Shown: positions 38,627 through 48,210, counted from the stretch's first letter. The stretch: DNA of 64,000 nt from Lacipirellula limnantheis (GCF_007746075.1 NZ_CP036339.1:6628028-6692027), one strand, 5' to 3'. The notes: generated by a model from the letters alone, not told the origin. Made by a program: numbers and translations.

Positions 38627-38995
38627 GGCGGCCTCCAGCGAATTTCAGACCGGTTCCGCCCGGGTTTCCCGAGGGACGTCCGCTAGCAGCTCGGCGCCGC
38701 GGCCCGCGGCCTGACTCCCCGGAGCCCGGCATGAAGCTGCCGGCTGCCGACGCCCCCGGACTACCCCAATTACCCAACTTGCATTTTTGCCGCAGGCGGG
38801 CGAATTCGCTAGCCGGCCGCCTCACGAAGCGGTAAGCTGGCGGCAGCCCGAACGAGACATCGGGCACTGGACACTCTCAGCTTACGGCGGGTAACGGACC
38901 ATCCGCCGGAGAGACGCCTATCGGCTTGCCCATCGACTTTTCGGCATAATTCGCCAACCGGCCCGCTAACGACCCAGACTTTGAAGGAGCAGCTC
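38627..38995. other. Intergenic region without a recognisable gene
   Basis: This divergent spacer between the tRNA-tuf promoter and the PEP-CTERM gene contains GC-rich sequence without a family-supported open frame. The only clear signal is AAGGAG at 38984-38989, the ribosome binding site of the next gene. Confidence 0.6.
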
Positions 38996-39892
38996 ATGAG
39001 TAGACTTGCGGCGCGCCTCTGCGCACTGACCTTATTTCTCGCCCCCAGCGCATCGCCGGCCTCGGCCGAACTCATCTACGGCATCGCCGCCGTGGGCAAC
39101 TCCACTGCCCTGCTCAGCTGGGATTCCGCTGCTCCCGGCAGCATTCTTTCGGGCTCCTTCGTCGCGGGACTTCAGAGCAACGAAACCATCGTCGGCATCG
39201 ACTTCCGCCCCGCGACCGGCGAACTTTACGCGCTCGGCACGTCGAGCCGGCTGTATACGCTCAACACCGCCAACGGCAACGCAACCGCCGTGGGTGCGCC
39301 GTTCGCTCCGCCCTTGAACGGCTTCAACTTTGGCTTCGACTTCAACCCGACGATCGATCGGATCCGAGTCGTTGCCGAGACGAACAAGAACACGGTGCTC
39401 AACCCGATCACCGGCGCCGTGCAGCTCTCGGCAACCGACCTGGCTTTCGGCCCGGCCGATCCGAACTTTGGCGTCGACCCGAACGTGGTCAGCTCGGCCT
39501 ACAGTAATAATTTCGTCGGCGCGGCGACCACCCAGCTCTACGGCATCGACACGGCCCTCGACATCCTGGTGACGCAGGCCAACAACGCGGGCACGCTGGG
39601 TACCGTCGGTCCCCTGGGCATCAACGCCACGGCGGTCAGCGGGTTCGATATCTCGGGAACGACCGGCATTGCCTATGCGGCGATGCTCCCGTCCGGCAGT
39701 TCGCAGTCGAGCCTGTACTCGATCAACTTGGCGACCGGCGCCGCGACGAACCTGGGGCAGATCGACGGCGGCATTATCATCACCGCCATTTCGGTCGTGC
39801 CCGCGATCCCCGAACCTGGAACGCTCGCCCTGGCCGGCATGGCCATCGCCGCGGTTCCGTTGGTCCGCCGTCGCCAGTCGCTCCAAAGGTAG
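38996..39892 (+). CDS. DUF4394-like secreted protein with PEP-CTERM anchor
   Basis: 298 aa. A signal peptide (LCALTLFLAPSASPASA) precedes a beta-propeller-like repeat region with motifs such as IVGIDFRPATGELYALG, LYTLNTANGNATAVG and DFNPTIDRIRVV, typical of DUF4394. The C-terminus has the sorting tag PEPGTLALAGMAIAAVPLV followed by RRR, which an exosortase/archaeosortase-type system would process. AAGGAG lies 6 bases upstream of the chosen ATG. The role is unknown; it is probably exported and surface-linked. Confidence 0.88.
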   Translation: MSRLAARLCALTLFLAPSASPASAELIYGIAAVGNSTALLSWDSAAPGSILSGSFVAGLQSNETIVGIDFRPATGELYALGTSSRLYTLNTANGNATAVGAPFAPPLNGFNFGFDFNPTIDRIRVVAETNKNTVLNPITGAVQLSATDLAFGPADPNFGVDPNVVSSAYSNNFVGAATTQLYGIDTALDILVTQANNAGTLGTVGPLGINATAVSGFDISGTTGIAYAAMLPSGSSQSSLYSINLATGAATNLGQIDGGIIITAISVVPAIPEPGTLALAGMAIAAVPLVRRRQSLQR

Positions 39893-39895
39893 TAC

Positions 39896-41017
39896 TTATC
39901 TAGCGCTGCTTGATTCATTGCGCGGCTGCGCCACATCGGCCTCCTCCAGCGAGAAGTGATTCACGATGGAGCGCCCGGCCGAGGTGTAGACGCCGTGGAT
40001 CTTGCCGTCGGCCGTCTGGATGATGTAAGGATAGGCCGCGTCGTCGCCCGGCCGGTTCACCAATTCGCGGGCCGTCGGCCAGGTCTTGCCGCCGTCGGTC
40101 GAGATGCGCATCGTCAACGGCATCCGCTCCCCTTCGAAGCTGTCGTTGTAGATGAGCGCCAGGTGGCCGTTGGCGAGCTTGATCAAGTCGATCGCCGCGT
40201 TGGGGTTGGGGAATTCAGTATCGACGCCGGGCGACCAGGTGCGGCCGCGGTCGCTCGACTCGGTGCGCACCATGAAGCCGTCGCGGACGGTTCCGTAGCC
40301 GCCGCCGCGCCGGCAAAACGCCAGCAGGTGGTCGTCGTCGACGGCGACGACCGAAGGCTGAATGTTGCCCAGCCGCGAATGAATCTCGTCGGTGAAACTC
40401 CACTCTTTGGTCTTCTTATCGTATCGCGCGAAGAGCGATGCGCTGTCGGCTCCGACGGACTCGCGGTCGGTTCCGGTCTCGTGGTAAATCGGCAGCAGGA
40501 TGTCGCCGCCGGCGAGCTGAATCGGCTGCGAGCGGACCATCATGCCGCGCTCGAACGTCAGCACGTCCGAATCAGACCACGTCTCGCCTTGGTCTGACGA
40601 GACCTTGTATTTGATCACCGAGTCGGACCAGGTGTCGCCGTAGCGCACGACGTAGAAGAGCCACAGGGGGCCGCCCGGCTCTTGCCAGACGACGCCGTTG
40701 CCGTCGGAACGGCCAGGCGTGTCGGCGATCGGCTGCGGCGGGGTCCACTCCGTCGTCCCTTTGGCGAGTCGCGAGCCGTAGACGGCCGTATCGCCCTCGT
40801 ACTCGCCCTGCCCGCCGTAGAAGACGATGTAGAGGTCGCCATTGGCCAGTTCCTCGATCGCGGCGGGGTGCTTGTAGGGTCCGCCGGGATCGGCGGGGCC
40901 GAAGACGGGTTTGATGACGAGCTCGGCGCAGGCGAGCCCCGGGAGGAGGAGACTGACGCAGGCGGCTAGGAGAATGCGACTGACCGAGATGCGAGTGGGC
41001 GACGGGAGCGACGTCAT
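39896..41017 (-). CDS. Secreted sialidase-family (BNR/Asp-box) protein
   Basis: 373 aa from MTSLPSPTRISVSR. A signal peptide (ILLAACVSLLLPGLACA) is followed by a six-bladed-propeller-like domain with Asp-box repeats: SSDQGETWSD, SSDRGRTWSP and STDGGKTWPT. Conserved stretches such as HPAAIEELANGDLYIVFYGG and PIYHETG match exo-alpha-sialidase-like proteins found in many planctomycetes. Sialidase activity itself is not shown. It converges with the PEP-CTERM gene with a 3-base gap. Confidence 0.88.
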   Translation of the reverse strand: MTSLPSPTRISVSRILLAACVSLLLPGLACAELVIKPVFGPADPGGPYKHPAAIEELANGDLYIVFYGGQGEYEGDTAVYGSRLAKGTTEWTPPQPIADTPGRSDGNGVVWQEPGGPLWLFYVVRYGDTWSDSVIKYKVSSDQGETWSDSDVLTFERGMMVRSQPIQLAGGDILLPIYHETGTDRESVGADSASLFARYDKKTKEWSFTDEIHSRLGNIQPSVVAVDDDHLLAFCRRGGGYGTVRDGFMVRTESSDRGRTWSPGVDTEFPNPNAAIDLIKLANGHLALIYNDSFEGERMPLTMRISTDGGKTWPTARELVNRPGDDAAYPYIIQTADGKIHGVYTSAGRSIVNHFSLEEADVAQPRNESSSAR

Positions 41018-41263
41018 AGGTTGTCCTTGAACGGTGAGAAGAGACTGCCTGACTGGCGGCACGTCGCCCACGGTAGCAGCGGGGCGATAACGGCGGTTGT
41101 CGCTTCTCTTGCGAACTCTCTCGCGGGGATCTTTGTCGCCTTACGCGTTTCTGGCGACAGAAAACGTAAAGGCTGGCGGGGCCAAGGGTTCGAGTGACGA
41201 CTGCGCGGAATGGGGGACACGACAGGGCGACAGGGCGTCTTCGGTTGGCTTGTCGCGAAAGCT

Positions 41264-41846
41264 GTGGGAGGGGTCTCTGACCCCGAAGCGTCTTGGTGGC
41301 GCCGCTGCGGCATGGCGTGGTGAGCGACATCGGCGTCGGAGACGCAACCCACAAACGCTTGTTGACGCCAAGCGCTGTCGCGTGGTGTCGCCTGATGCGT
41401 TTTGGGCGACAGCAGGCCGAAGTTGTTGGGCGGATTGAGGTTGGGATGTCGCCTGTCGCGTTGCTGGAGGCGACAGGGGCGACAGGGGGGTTCTTCGGCT
41501 CGATTGCCGCAAAAGCTGTGGGAGGGGCTCTGACCCCGAAGCGTCTTGGTAGCGCTGCTGCGGCATGGAATGGTGAGCGGCATCGGCGTCGGAGACGCCT
41601 CCCACAAACGCTTGATGACGCCAAGCGCTGTCGCGTGTCGCGTGGTGTCGCCTGATGCGTTTTGGGCGACAGCAGGCCGAAGTTGTTGGGCGGGTTGGAG
41701 TTGGGACGTCGTGTGTCGTGCTGTTGTCGGGCGACAGGCTTGGTCTGACAACTTTGTGGGAGGGGGCTCCGACCCCGCTGCGGCGTGAAGTGGTCGCGGC
41801 GTAAGGAAGTGGAACGCGGCATCGGCGTCAGCGACGCCTCCCACAA
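41264..41846. repeat. Tandem array of about 250-base units carrying REPIN-like palindromes
   Basis: Palindromic units of about 90 bases lie at 41264-41353, 41518-41606 and 41756-41846. Each begins GTGGGAGGGG(T)CTC(T)GACCCC and ends with the inverse GACGCCTCCCACA. The DNA between them (41354-41517 and 41607-41755) is also duplicated, with a 53-base identical stretch at 41381-41433 and 41641-41693. Long open frames on either strand through this array simply translate the repeats. Confidence 0.88.
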
Positions 41847-42038
41847 CATGCTCCCCTGCCCTGTTCATGGCGAGCGCGGCGGCGATCGACGTTGCCGGCG
41901 GCGGGAGGGCGCCGGGCGCAGCGTGGGCTTCTCCCGGCGGATGACGCGTGGGCGCAGCGGTGGCGCAGGATGTGGACATGCGATCACTATAGCGGGCGGC
42001 GCGGCCATTTTCTAGATGGGAGATTATGGAATTATCGG

Positions 42039-42085
42039 GGCGCCACTCGCCGCGACGAGTGCGCAGCGGGCACGCGTACTCCATT
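42039..42085. repeat. REP-G palindromic element, copy 1
   Basis: It contains GGCGCCACTCGCCGCGACGA and GTGCGCAGCGGGCACGCG. A diverged copy in the opposite orientation is at 49420-49465. The inner CACTCGCCGCG / CGACGAGTG is self-complementary. Confidence 0.6.
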
Positions 42086-42316
42086 AACTACGAGCGGCTG
42101 GAGTCTCTGTTCTTCAGGCTGCTTGCGGGCTAACCAGTAGTCATGCCGTGGCGACACTTCTCACTGGCGGCACGCCAGTGGCACCTGGCGTGATCCGCAA
42201 GCGGGCGACCTCCGGGGCATAACGCCCCGGTTAACCAGGCACGATGAGTTGGCTATGTATACAACGACTGCGTATTTGAGCGCTCCGCGTTCATTCGGTT
42301 GTTATGCGGCGGATGT
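42086..42316. other. Intergenic stretch with short palindromes
   Basis: No gene is seen. It holds GGCACGCCAGTGGCACCTGG (42163 on) and a hairpin CCGGGGC-ATAAC-GCCCCGG at 42212-42230, both of a REP-like type. Confidence 0.55.
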
Positions 42317-42955
42317 TCACCCAAAGAACGCCCACCAATAGTGTTCAATGATGTCCGGGAATTCGTTGCATTGCAAGGCGATTACGGGGCAGCCATTGGC
42401 AGTAGGTGTGTCAAGAAACACGCAAAACGATAGGCCCATGCGTTGCATGTTTTCGTCTTCGATCGAGATGCGAGCATCGGCATCGGCGGTCATGATGCGG
42501 TCATGCATGTCGCCATCCAAGCAGAGCGACAAAGCCATGTAGGTCGAAATGAAATCGCGCGCGACTTCTCTGATGAACGCGGTGTCTGAATCAGGGTGAA
42601 TATTTCGATTGTCGATCCGCTCCGCGTCGATCGTTAGTGCGACTTTGGCGGCGTCGCGGACAACGAAAGGCGCAATCCCTTTCTGTTCGGGTCGCCAGCC
42701 ATTTTCTAAAGCGTGAGTTAGCAAGCGCCGAACGTTTGAAGGCGTGATCGACTGCTTTTGCGAATGGAACTTCCATTCACCACTCGCGTCGCGAACGTGC
42801 AGGTCGCGGCATTCGAAATACGCCTGAAGCCTTTGCCCTGGGTCATCAGCCAATTCGACAACGAGATTCGCGGTGTTGCCGTGGATCGATACGACCCAGC
42901 GAAAACGCTGAGCGCCAATCGTGATATTGCGGCTACCTTTTTTGGGGATTGCCAT
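42317..42955 (-). CDS. Hypothetical protein
   Basis: 212 aa from MAIPKKGSRNITIGAQRFRW, chosen because the beta-rich N-terminus (FRWVVSIHGNTANLVVELAD) starts there; an ATG 48 bases upstream is possible. No signal peptide or transmembrane segment. The C-terminal half is helical and acidic. I have a weak impression of a planctomycete-restricted family but cannot assign a function. First of a run of small minus-strand genes. Confidence 0.7.
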   Translation of the reverse strand: MAIPKKGSRNITIGAQRFRWVVSIHGNTANLVVELADDPGQRLQAYFECRDLHVRDASGEWKFHSQKQSITPSNVRRLLTHALENGWRPEQKGIAPFVVRDAAKVALTIDAERIDNRNIHPDSDTAFIREVARDFISTYMALSLCLDGDMHDRIMTADADARISIEDENMQRMGLSFCVFLDTPTANGCPVIALQCNEFPDIIEHYWWAFFG

Positions 42956-43084
42956 GCATTCACTTGAGGCTGAGCAATTGAGCCGAATAACGCTCAGGCT
43001 CACCGACGCCGGGCCAATGAAATCCGATTGCCAACCGTTACGCGATCCCGGCGTTCGGTGCAGTCGGTTTGTTCGCCATCGTCC

Positions 43085-43420
43085 TCATTTTTCTGAACCA
43101 TCTGGGTAAACAATCCGATACGTACGACTCGGATCGTGGCACCCCAACAGGGTATGCTCAAACCCAACGGTCGAAACGGTCTTGTAGTCAATCTGTCGGA
43201 TTCTCTCTACCGCCGTGCGAAGAGTCGCATCGTCAGCAGTGAGGATCTTCTCGCTCACTCCAAGATCCAAGCGCTGCATGGGAAAAACCCATCTGGCATC
43301 ACCGATCTCTAGGAAATCGCCGGATACACAACGCGGACACTTCAACAAACGCAGCCAGTGGGCACGAAGATCACGAGGCTCTTCCAACTTCGCTCCGCAG
43401 TCTGGACAGTGTGTGTTCAT
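43085..43420 (-). CDS. Hypothetical zinc-ribbon protein
   Basis: 111 aa. The N-terminus has two CxxC pairs (CPDCGAK and CPRCVSG) about 25 residues apart, likely binding one zinc. The rest is an unrecognised alpha/beta region ending YRIVYPDGSEK. No export signal, so cytoplasmic. Confidence 0.68.
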   Translation of the reverse strand: MNTHCPDCGAKLEEPRDLRAHWLRLLKCPRCVSGDFLEIGDARWVFPMQRLDLGVSEKILTADDATLRTAVERIRQIDYKTVSTVGFEHTLLGCHDPSRTYRIVYPDGSEK

Positions 43421-43530
43421 GATTTCTGCGAACGACCGCGATCACCCAGCCCGAGCAGTTGACTCAACGCAAGTCAAAACGGCCGATCGAGGGCTTGGCG
43501 TGGATCGCTTGGTTATCCGCCTATTGCAAG

Positions 43531-44280
43531 TCAGGCCAACCACTCGACGGTGTCTAAATTGTAGAACTTCCGCAACAAGTCGTATAGCTCAGCATGAGAT
43601 CGTTTCAGACGGTCGGGCGATTCAAAGTAGCACTCGGTTGCCACCGCAAAAAATTCGGAGCGATTCTTCGCACCATAATGTCGCAGGAGTGTCCAACGTC
43701 CGGATGCCGCAGCGTCACAGAGGTCGGCGTATTCTTCAGCCACGACACGATCCCACCGCTGTTGATCGTTAGCATCTTGAAAGTTCAAAGTTGCGTGCAT
43801 CTGACCATCCCGGCGGTCAAAATGATGCGCGAGTTCGTGAATCACTATGTTGTAGTCACCGTAGTAATTCGCGCTTAGAACATGGTGCCACGAAAGAATC
43901 GTCGTCCCATCGGCGTGAGCCCGTCCGGCTTTGGTCTCAGTAGCGTAAATCGGATCAAATTCGCGATTGTCGTCGAACTCTTGTCGACATACCTGAATTG
44001 TCCGGACGTCATCCATGAAGTCATTTTTGAAGCCGAGCAGCATTAAGCTCGCGTGGCCAGCGATAGTGACCTTCATTTCGTCATTCACAAAATGGCCGTC
44101 AAGTCCGATCCAATTAACCTCCGCGACGATGATCCTTACGCAATTGTGCAACTTGTCACGTTGTTCGAGTTGTAGCTGTTGATACTGCCACACGCGGTCG
44201 TGCAGCAGTTCTTGCCACGGTCGCGGGAATGGGCTCGCGAGTAGCTTTCGACGTTGACGGTTACGGAACCAGCTATGCAT
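43531..44280 (-). CDS. MtfA-like zinc metallopeptidase (M90)
   Basis: 249 aa from MHSWFRNRQRRKLLASPFP. The zinc motif HELAHHFD contains HExxH, and FFAVATECYFE supplies the downstream Glu expected in the MtfA/M90 fold. E. coli MtfA binds Mlc and is an aminopeptidase; whether that holds here is unknown, since no Mlc gene is nearby. The position among small hypothetical genes is not typical of mtfA. Confidence 0.85.
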   Translation of the reverse strand: MHSWFRNRQRRKLLASPFPRPWQELLHDRVWQYQQLQLEQRDKLHNCVRIIVAEVNWIGLDGHFVNDEMKVTIAGHASLMLLGFKNDFMDDVRTIQVCRQEFDDNREFDPIYATETKAGRAHADGTTILSWHHVLSANYYGDYNIVIHELAHHFDRRDGQMHATLNFQDANDQQRWDRVVAEEYADLCDAAASGRWTLLRHYGAKNRSEFFAVATECYFESPDRLKRSHAELYDLLRKFYNLDTVEWLA

Positions 44281-44384
44281 GTCTTTTGCGGATAACGATC
44301 CGGATAACCGGGCGGCGGCCAACCGTTGTTGATTTCAGAAACCGCGCGGCCCGCGGCTCCGGTTGAACCGATTGTTCGCCCCGG

Positions 44385-44795
44385 TCACGTGCGAGACTCG
44401 TAGTTCACGAATCCGATTCGAATGTCAGGGTCGATCGCGAGGCGAATTGTTGCGGAAATTGGAAAACGTTGTTGATCAAACGGATCGCCAGCGTAAACGT
44501 ACCAGAAGCGAGACGGAGCAACGATGCAATCTTCAAAGTCCATGTACCGCCCCCTTTCATCGTTGATGAAGCGGGCTTCCCCTCTGACGTAAGCAGCAAA
44601 AGTAAATAACGCAGGTTCGGCTGTGCCTCGGAACAGTGACGCCTGAATCACGCTTTCAAATTGCCAAAGCGTGAATAGCAAACGCAGCCCGTCACGCTCC
44701 AACTCATAGTTGTAGGAAACTCCAAAGTCTTCGACCGTGGGTTCTACGGCGAAGAAATCGAGGAAGTCGATATCGTTCCATCGAAGCTGTGGCAT
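44385..44795 (-). CDS. Hypothetical protein
   Basis: 136 aa, acidic, starting MPQLRWNDIDFLDFFAVEPT. It contains YNYELERDGLRLLFTLWQFE and IRLAIDPDIRIGFVNYES. The compact beta-rich soluble character resembles immunity-type proteins, which is only an impression. It lies 104 bases upstream of the MtfA-like gene on the same strand. Confidence 0.65.
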   Translation of the reverse strand: MPQLRWNDIDFLDFFAVEPTVEDFGVSYNYELERDGLRLLFTLWQFESVIQASLFRGTAEPALFTFAAYVRGEARFINDERGRYMDFEDCIVAPSRFWYVYAGDPFDQQRFPISATIRLAIDPDIRIGFVNYESRT

Positions 44796-44926
44796 CAGTC
44801 TGGATGAGTTCCTTCAAGAACTCGCGAAAATTGGGCGAACGACCACCATCACCCGGCACGCGCGAGTAAGGCAACCATGTGAAAAACGCCCGATCGCGTG
44901 CTCGGGTGCATGGCTTGGTTCGTCGC

Positions 44927-45331
44927 TCAGTATATACATGAACCACAGCGGTGTACTGTCCCGAAGCGGCACTTTGGGCATGAGGCATTCTCGTCGAACC
45001 ACTGTATCAGCGAGTCGTGTCCATCACATTGCGGACACGAAACAGGTTCAAACTCCAATCGCGAAACACCATCCTGTTCCTGCAGGTTTGCGATCTCCGA
45101 ATCCTTTTCTAGCACCGTAACGAAGACGCCGGTTGGCACATCGTGTTCGCCATCGAAAGTAAGCAATTGAAGTTGCTCACCCTCTTTAGTGCCCCATTCT
45201 GATTGGCCTCCGCCAAGCGTGAAGTGAGCGGCACAGTTACGGCACACGACATGTTGGCCAGCAGAATGATGCGACCATCCGGAGCAGAACTCAAAGTCGC
45301 AGGAATCGCATCGGTAGGTAATGCCAAACAT
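44927..45331 (-). CDS. Hypothetical zinc-ribbon protein
   Basis: 134 aa with several Cys pairs: CDSCDFEFC, CRNC, CPQCDGHD, CPKCRFG and CGSC. This suggests two or three zinc ribbons, one at each end of a short alpha/beta core (LLTFDGEHDVPTGVFVTVLE). It shares the zinc-ribbon theme with the gene at 43085. Function unknown. Confidence 0.7.
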   Translation of the reverse strand: MFGITYRCDSCDFEFCSGWSHHSAGQHVVCRNCAAHFTLGGGQSEWGTKEGEQLQLLTFDGEHDVPTGVFVTVLEKDSEIANLQEQDGVSRLEFEPVSCPQCDGHDSLIQWFDENASCPKCRFGTVHRCGSCIY

Positions 45332-45377
45332 TCTGCTCTCTTGTCGACGAACTTGTTATTAGACAGGAACTTCTTCA

Positions 45378-45419
45378 GTAAGCCCTGCATACTGAGGATA
45401 CCTTCAGTATGCAGCTTAC
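45378..45419. promoter_or_regulatory. Long hairpin
   Basis: GTAAGCCCTGCATACTGAGG pairs with CCTTCAGTATGCAGCTTAC: 5 bp plus 11 bp around a two-base bulge. It lies upstream of the zinc-ribbon gene (start 45331) and downstream of the gene ending at 45781. No T-run follows, so it may be a leader structure and not a terminator. Confidence 0.55.
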
Positions 45420-45780
45420 CTATTTTGGCGTTTGGCCTCAGGCTGCTTCAAGCATGGACAGCGACGCCCCTGTCGTTGTAGCGGACAGAGAAACGACAGT
45501 ACCGAAGCAACCCAGGACGAACCGACATTGTGTACAAACTGCGTGTCGAATCTCACTCTGCGTCGCCGCCGACGGTCAATAGCACGGTTTAGGTTCGATA
45601 CGGGCCTGATTGGGGAACCACGGTCGCAGGGCGGATTGCTCTCGCATTCACTTCGTCCGCGACATTCACTCCAACATCGCGGCCGGTAGCAAGCCCGCGC
45701 GAAAGAATGGGCAGTCGACGCACGCTAGGGCTTAGCAAAAACAGGTCGGCGTAAGAGGCTCAACTGAGCCGTAAGGGCAA
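45420..45780. other. Intergenic stretch
   Basis: No family-supported open frame. A small inverted repeat CTGTCGTT / AACGACAG at 45469-45500 is the only structure noticed. Confidence 0.5.
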
Positions 45781-46827
45781 TCACTTCGGCGGGACGTGGG
45801 CCACATTGTCTACCCGCGCCAGGACGCCGTCTTTCCCTTGACGCCACTGAATCGGCCTCCCGCGCAGATCTGCAGTGAACTCCTCAACGATTGTTCCCAC
45901 GGGATACTTTGGAGAGAAGTCGTCCTCGTTGAAGTGACAATTGCGTTGATAACGGGTTAGTCTCGCGAATCTAGTTCGACCTTCCAAGCCTCGTTCATCA
46001 TAAGTCGTGTGGCTCCATTCCGAAACAATCCGATCTCCGGACTTGTCATCTACGTAGGCAATGCACGTCGTCGACCGCAGGCCATCGCCCAAATAGATTT
46101 CGGCGCGCCGAACGAAATACGGCCTCTCCCGTTCAACTTGCAAGCGTATCAGGCCGATTTCTTGCCTTTTTCCGGAAATCAACGCTATGCGGTCCATGCT
46201 CAATTCCAGACACTCAGCCTCGATACCGCGCGTATCGTTGGACGCAACTTTCAGCGTGCTCAGTTCACCTCGTTGCTGTGCAATGTAACTGGCCGGCATC
46301 GCCCAAATGGATACCGCGGGTCTAGCATGGTTGGCGATGTTACCTGGACACTCCCCTCCGAACCCCGCGACGCCTCGCTTGGCCATAATCCCATAGCAGT
46401 GCTGCGACGTTTGATACTTGAGGCGATTCGTATAACCGTCAGAAGTATCTTCCAGCTGGAAAGAATGAGGCTTGAAGGTGCTGTGCTCGAGTTCATCCCC
46501 AACGATCGTTACGTTCCACTTCTCTCCAGCTGACTTGTAGGTCATCTGCTGATCCATTTCCACGATTCGTTCAGACACTTTTCCGCGCAGTCGATCACGT
46601 CGGTCATCAAATGGGTCGTCCGAATAAGCGAACTTAAGAGGGACAAACTCACTCTCAACAACTTTGAATTGGTATTCAAATCCTCCGACCTCGTGCTTTC
46701 GCTTTCTCCAAGCGTCTTGAATTTCTTCGATCGCCGCCGATCGAATATCGTCGCAAAATGCATTAGGAGAACACAAAGGCAGCACCATCATGGTGAAGGT
46801 CGCTTGCCACATTTTCAATGCAGACAT
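45781..46827 (-). CDS. Hypothetical exported protein
   Basis: 348 aa from MSALKMWQATFTMMVLPLCS, a plausible signal peptide ending at FCDD. The mature part is beta-rich and hydrophilic (EVGGFEYQFKVVESEFVPLK, RGRPIQWRQGKDGVLARVDN) and resembles planctomycete periplasmic proteins with a LolA-like fold only in outline. An ATG 63 bases further upstream is less likely. Confidence 0.7.
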   Translation of the reverse strand: MSALKMWQATFTMMVLPLCSPNAFCDDIRSAAIEEIQDAWRKRKHEVGGFEYQFKVVESEFVPLKFAYSDDPFDDRRDRLRGKVSERIVEMDQQMTYKSAGEKWNVTIVGDELEHSTFKPHSFQLEDTSDGYTNRLKYQTSQHCYGIMAKRGVAGFGGECPGNIANHARPAVSIWAMPASYIAQQRGELSTLKVASNDTRGIEAECLELSMDRIALISGKRQEIGLIRLQVERERPYFVRRAEIYLGDGLRSTTCIAYVDDKSGDRIVSEWSHTTYDERGLEGRTRFARLTRYQRNCHFNEDDFSPKYPVGTIVEEFTADLRGRPIQWRQGKDGVLARVDNVAHVPPK

Positions 46828-47157
46828 AAACGCTCCTCGTTCCGGGGGAGAGATCCGATGAAGATAGACTCTCTCTACCATCAATGACAAACAGAACTCA
46901 AATGCACCCCTGTTTCGCCGGGAGGAAGAGATTAGGGCGACGGCAGCAAACCGGCCCGAAAGTGCGGCGGGTGGCCTGCCTCTCGGCTAGTAGCTGCACG
47001 ATGGAGGTACTCTCAGGATCGACTAGACTTCGGCAGCTCACGCCTGGGGGCGAGAGCATGGCACCCGAGTCGACGATATTTGAACCGTGAGAATGGCTGG
47101 CATGTCGTCGCGGAGCTTCGACATGTTGCGGCGTGTGGCGGGAGTGATCGAGGGTTC
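46828..47157. other. Intergenic stretch
   Basis: Divergent to convergent spacer without a recognisable gene or strong repeat. Confidence 0.5.
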
Positions 47158-47199
47158 GCCCTCATCCCCGGTCCTTCTCCCCGCGGGGAGAAGGGCGCC
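47158..47199. repeat. REP-E palindromic element, copy 1
   Basis: Contains CCCTCATCCCCGG and the palindrome CCTTCTCCCCGCGGGGAGAA. Related sequence at 47986-48027. It lies 36 bases beyond the 3' end of the next gene and could stop its transcript. Confidence 0.65.
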
Positions 47200-47234
47200 A
47201 TGCCTTTGCAGGGCGGCGATTGAACGGCGCGCCG

Positions 47235-47789
47235 TTACTTCGGCACATACCGCAATGCGACCGCTCCGGAGCCGAATTCTCTTTGGCCAACGAGCTGTAA
47301 GTCGACGTACTTCGACAGTCCCGCAAGGAGCGTTGGGCCGTGGCCGGCGATTCTGGGATGCACCACGAACTCGTACTCGTCGATGAGCCCCAGTTCCGCG
47401 ATCGCCAGCGGCAGCGTCACGCCGCCCAGGAAGACGCCGTTGACCGATTGTTGTTTGATTCGCTCGACGGCCGGCCCCAGGTCGCCGCGGACGAGCTCGG
47501 CGTTCCAATCGACGTGGTCGAGGGTGGTGGAGACGACATACTTCTTGGCAGCGTCGATCGTGTGGGCGAAGGGGACCATCCAGTCGGCCATCCACTCGGG
47601 CGTGGCTCCGCTCGGCGGCAGCCGCCAGGCTACCTCCATCATTTGGTAGGTGACGCGGCCGAAGAGGAGCGCGTCGGCGCGGGCGATGGTCTCGCTCCAG
47701 TAGCGATGGAGCTCTTCTTCGGTAATGCCGGCTTCGTGGTGGATGCAGCCGTCGAGGGTGACGTTGATGGCGTACCGGAGGAGAGGCAT
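47235..47789 (-). CDS. Dihydrofolate-reductase-like (RibD C-terminal domain) protein
   Basis: 184 aa. Typical motifs of the RibD-C/YwjB-like family: YAINVTLDGCI at the start, DALLFGRVTYQMM, KYVVSTTLDHVDWNAELV, FLGGVTLPLAIAELGLIDEY and a C-terminal FGSGAVALRY. These proteins bind NADPH; the true substrate is generally unknown. Flanked by REP-E elements on both sides. Confidence 0.88.
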   Translation of the reverse strand: MPLLRYAINVTLDGCIHHEAGITEEELHRYWSETIARADALLFGRVTYQMMEVAWRLPPSGATPEWMADWMVPFAHTIDAAKKYVVSTTLDHVDWNAELVRGDLGPAVERIKQQSVNGVFLGGVTLPLAIAELGLIDEYEFVVHPRIAGHGPTLLAGLSKYVDLQLVGQREFGSGAVALRYVPK

Positions 47790-47985
47790 GGGGGGTGGTC
47801 CTCAGTTTCACGACTCTTCGATTCGATGGCGGGGCTCGCTTGCGCACTGCAAATCTAACACATTTCTTTCAGGCTACTTGCGAGCCAAAGGGAAACCATG
47901 CCGGAGGGGCCCCTCACGTTCGCCGCGGCGCGTGGCGCTCGGCGGGCGCGTTCGCGACTGCTCTTGCATTGCCCATGACGCTAAG

Positions 47986-48108
47986 CCCTCATCCCCAGCC
48001 CTGCCCTCCCCAAAGGGGAGAAGGGACCACAGAGAAATGCTGACGGGCCGCTCCACCAAGATGCGTGCTCCGCTGTGCTGCGGAAGAGGGGCTGGGGGTG
48101 AGGGGCGC
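47986..48108. repeat. REPIN made of two inverted REP-E halves
   Basis: GCCCTCATCCCCAGCCCTGC with CAAAGGGGAGAAGG at 47986-48027 is followed at 48080-48108 by the inverse AGAGGGGCTGGGGGTGAGGG. It lies in the spacer between the divergent genes at 47235 and 48211. Confidence 0.65.
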
Positions 48109-48210
48109 GACTTCGCTGGCTCGGCGCTGGTTCGGATATCGAGCGCATCTGCGGCCTCGACTGTCTGAATTCGGTTCCTGGCGCCTATTCTTTGCCTTAT
48201 AATCGTCGGC

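Noticed and set aside
38554..38835. Plus-strand frame of 93 codons next to tRNA-Thr
   Set aside because: It starts inside the tRNA gene and has no family support.
40572..42084. Long minus-strand open frames (up to 425 codons) over the region upstream of the sialidase gene
   Set aside because: They run through the tandem 250-base units and translate the repeats in different frames; composition is Arg/Pro/Ser-rich and there is no family match.
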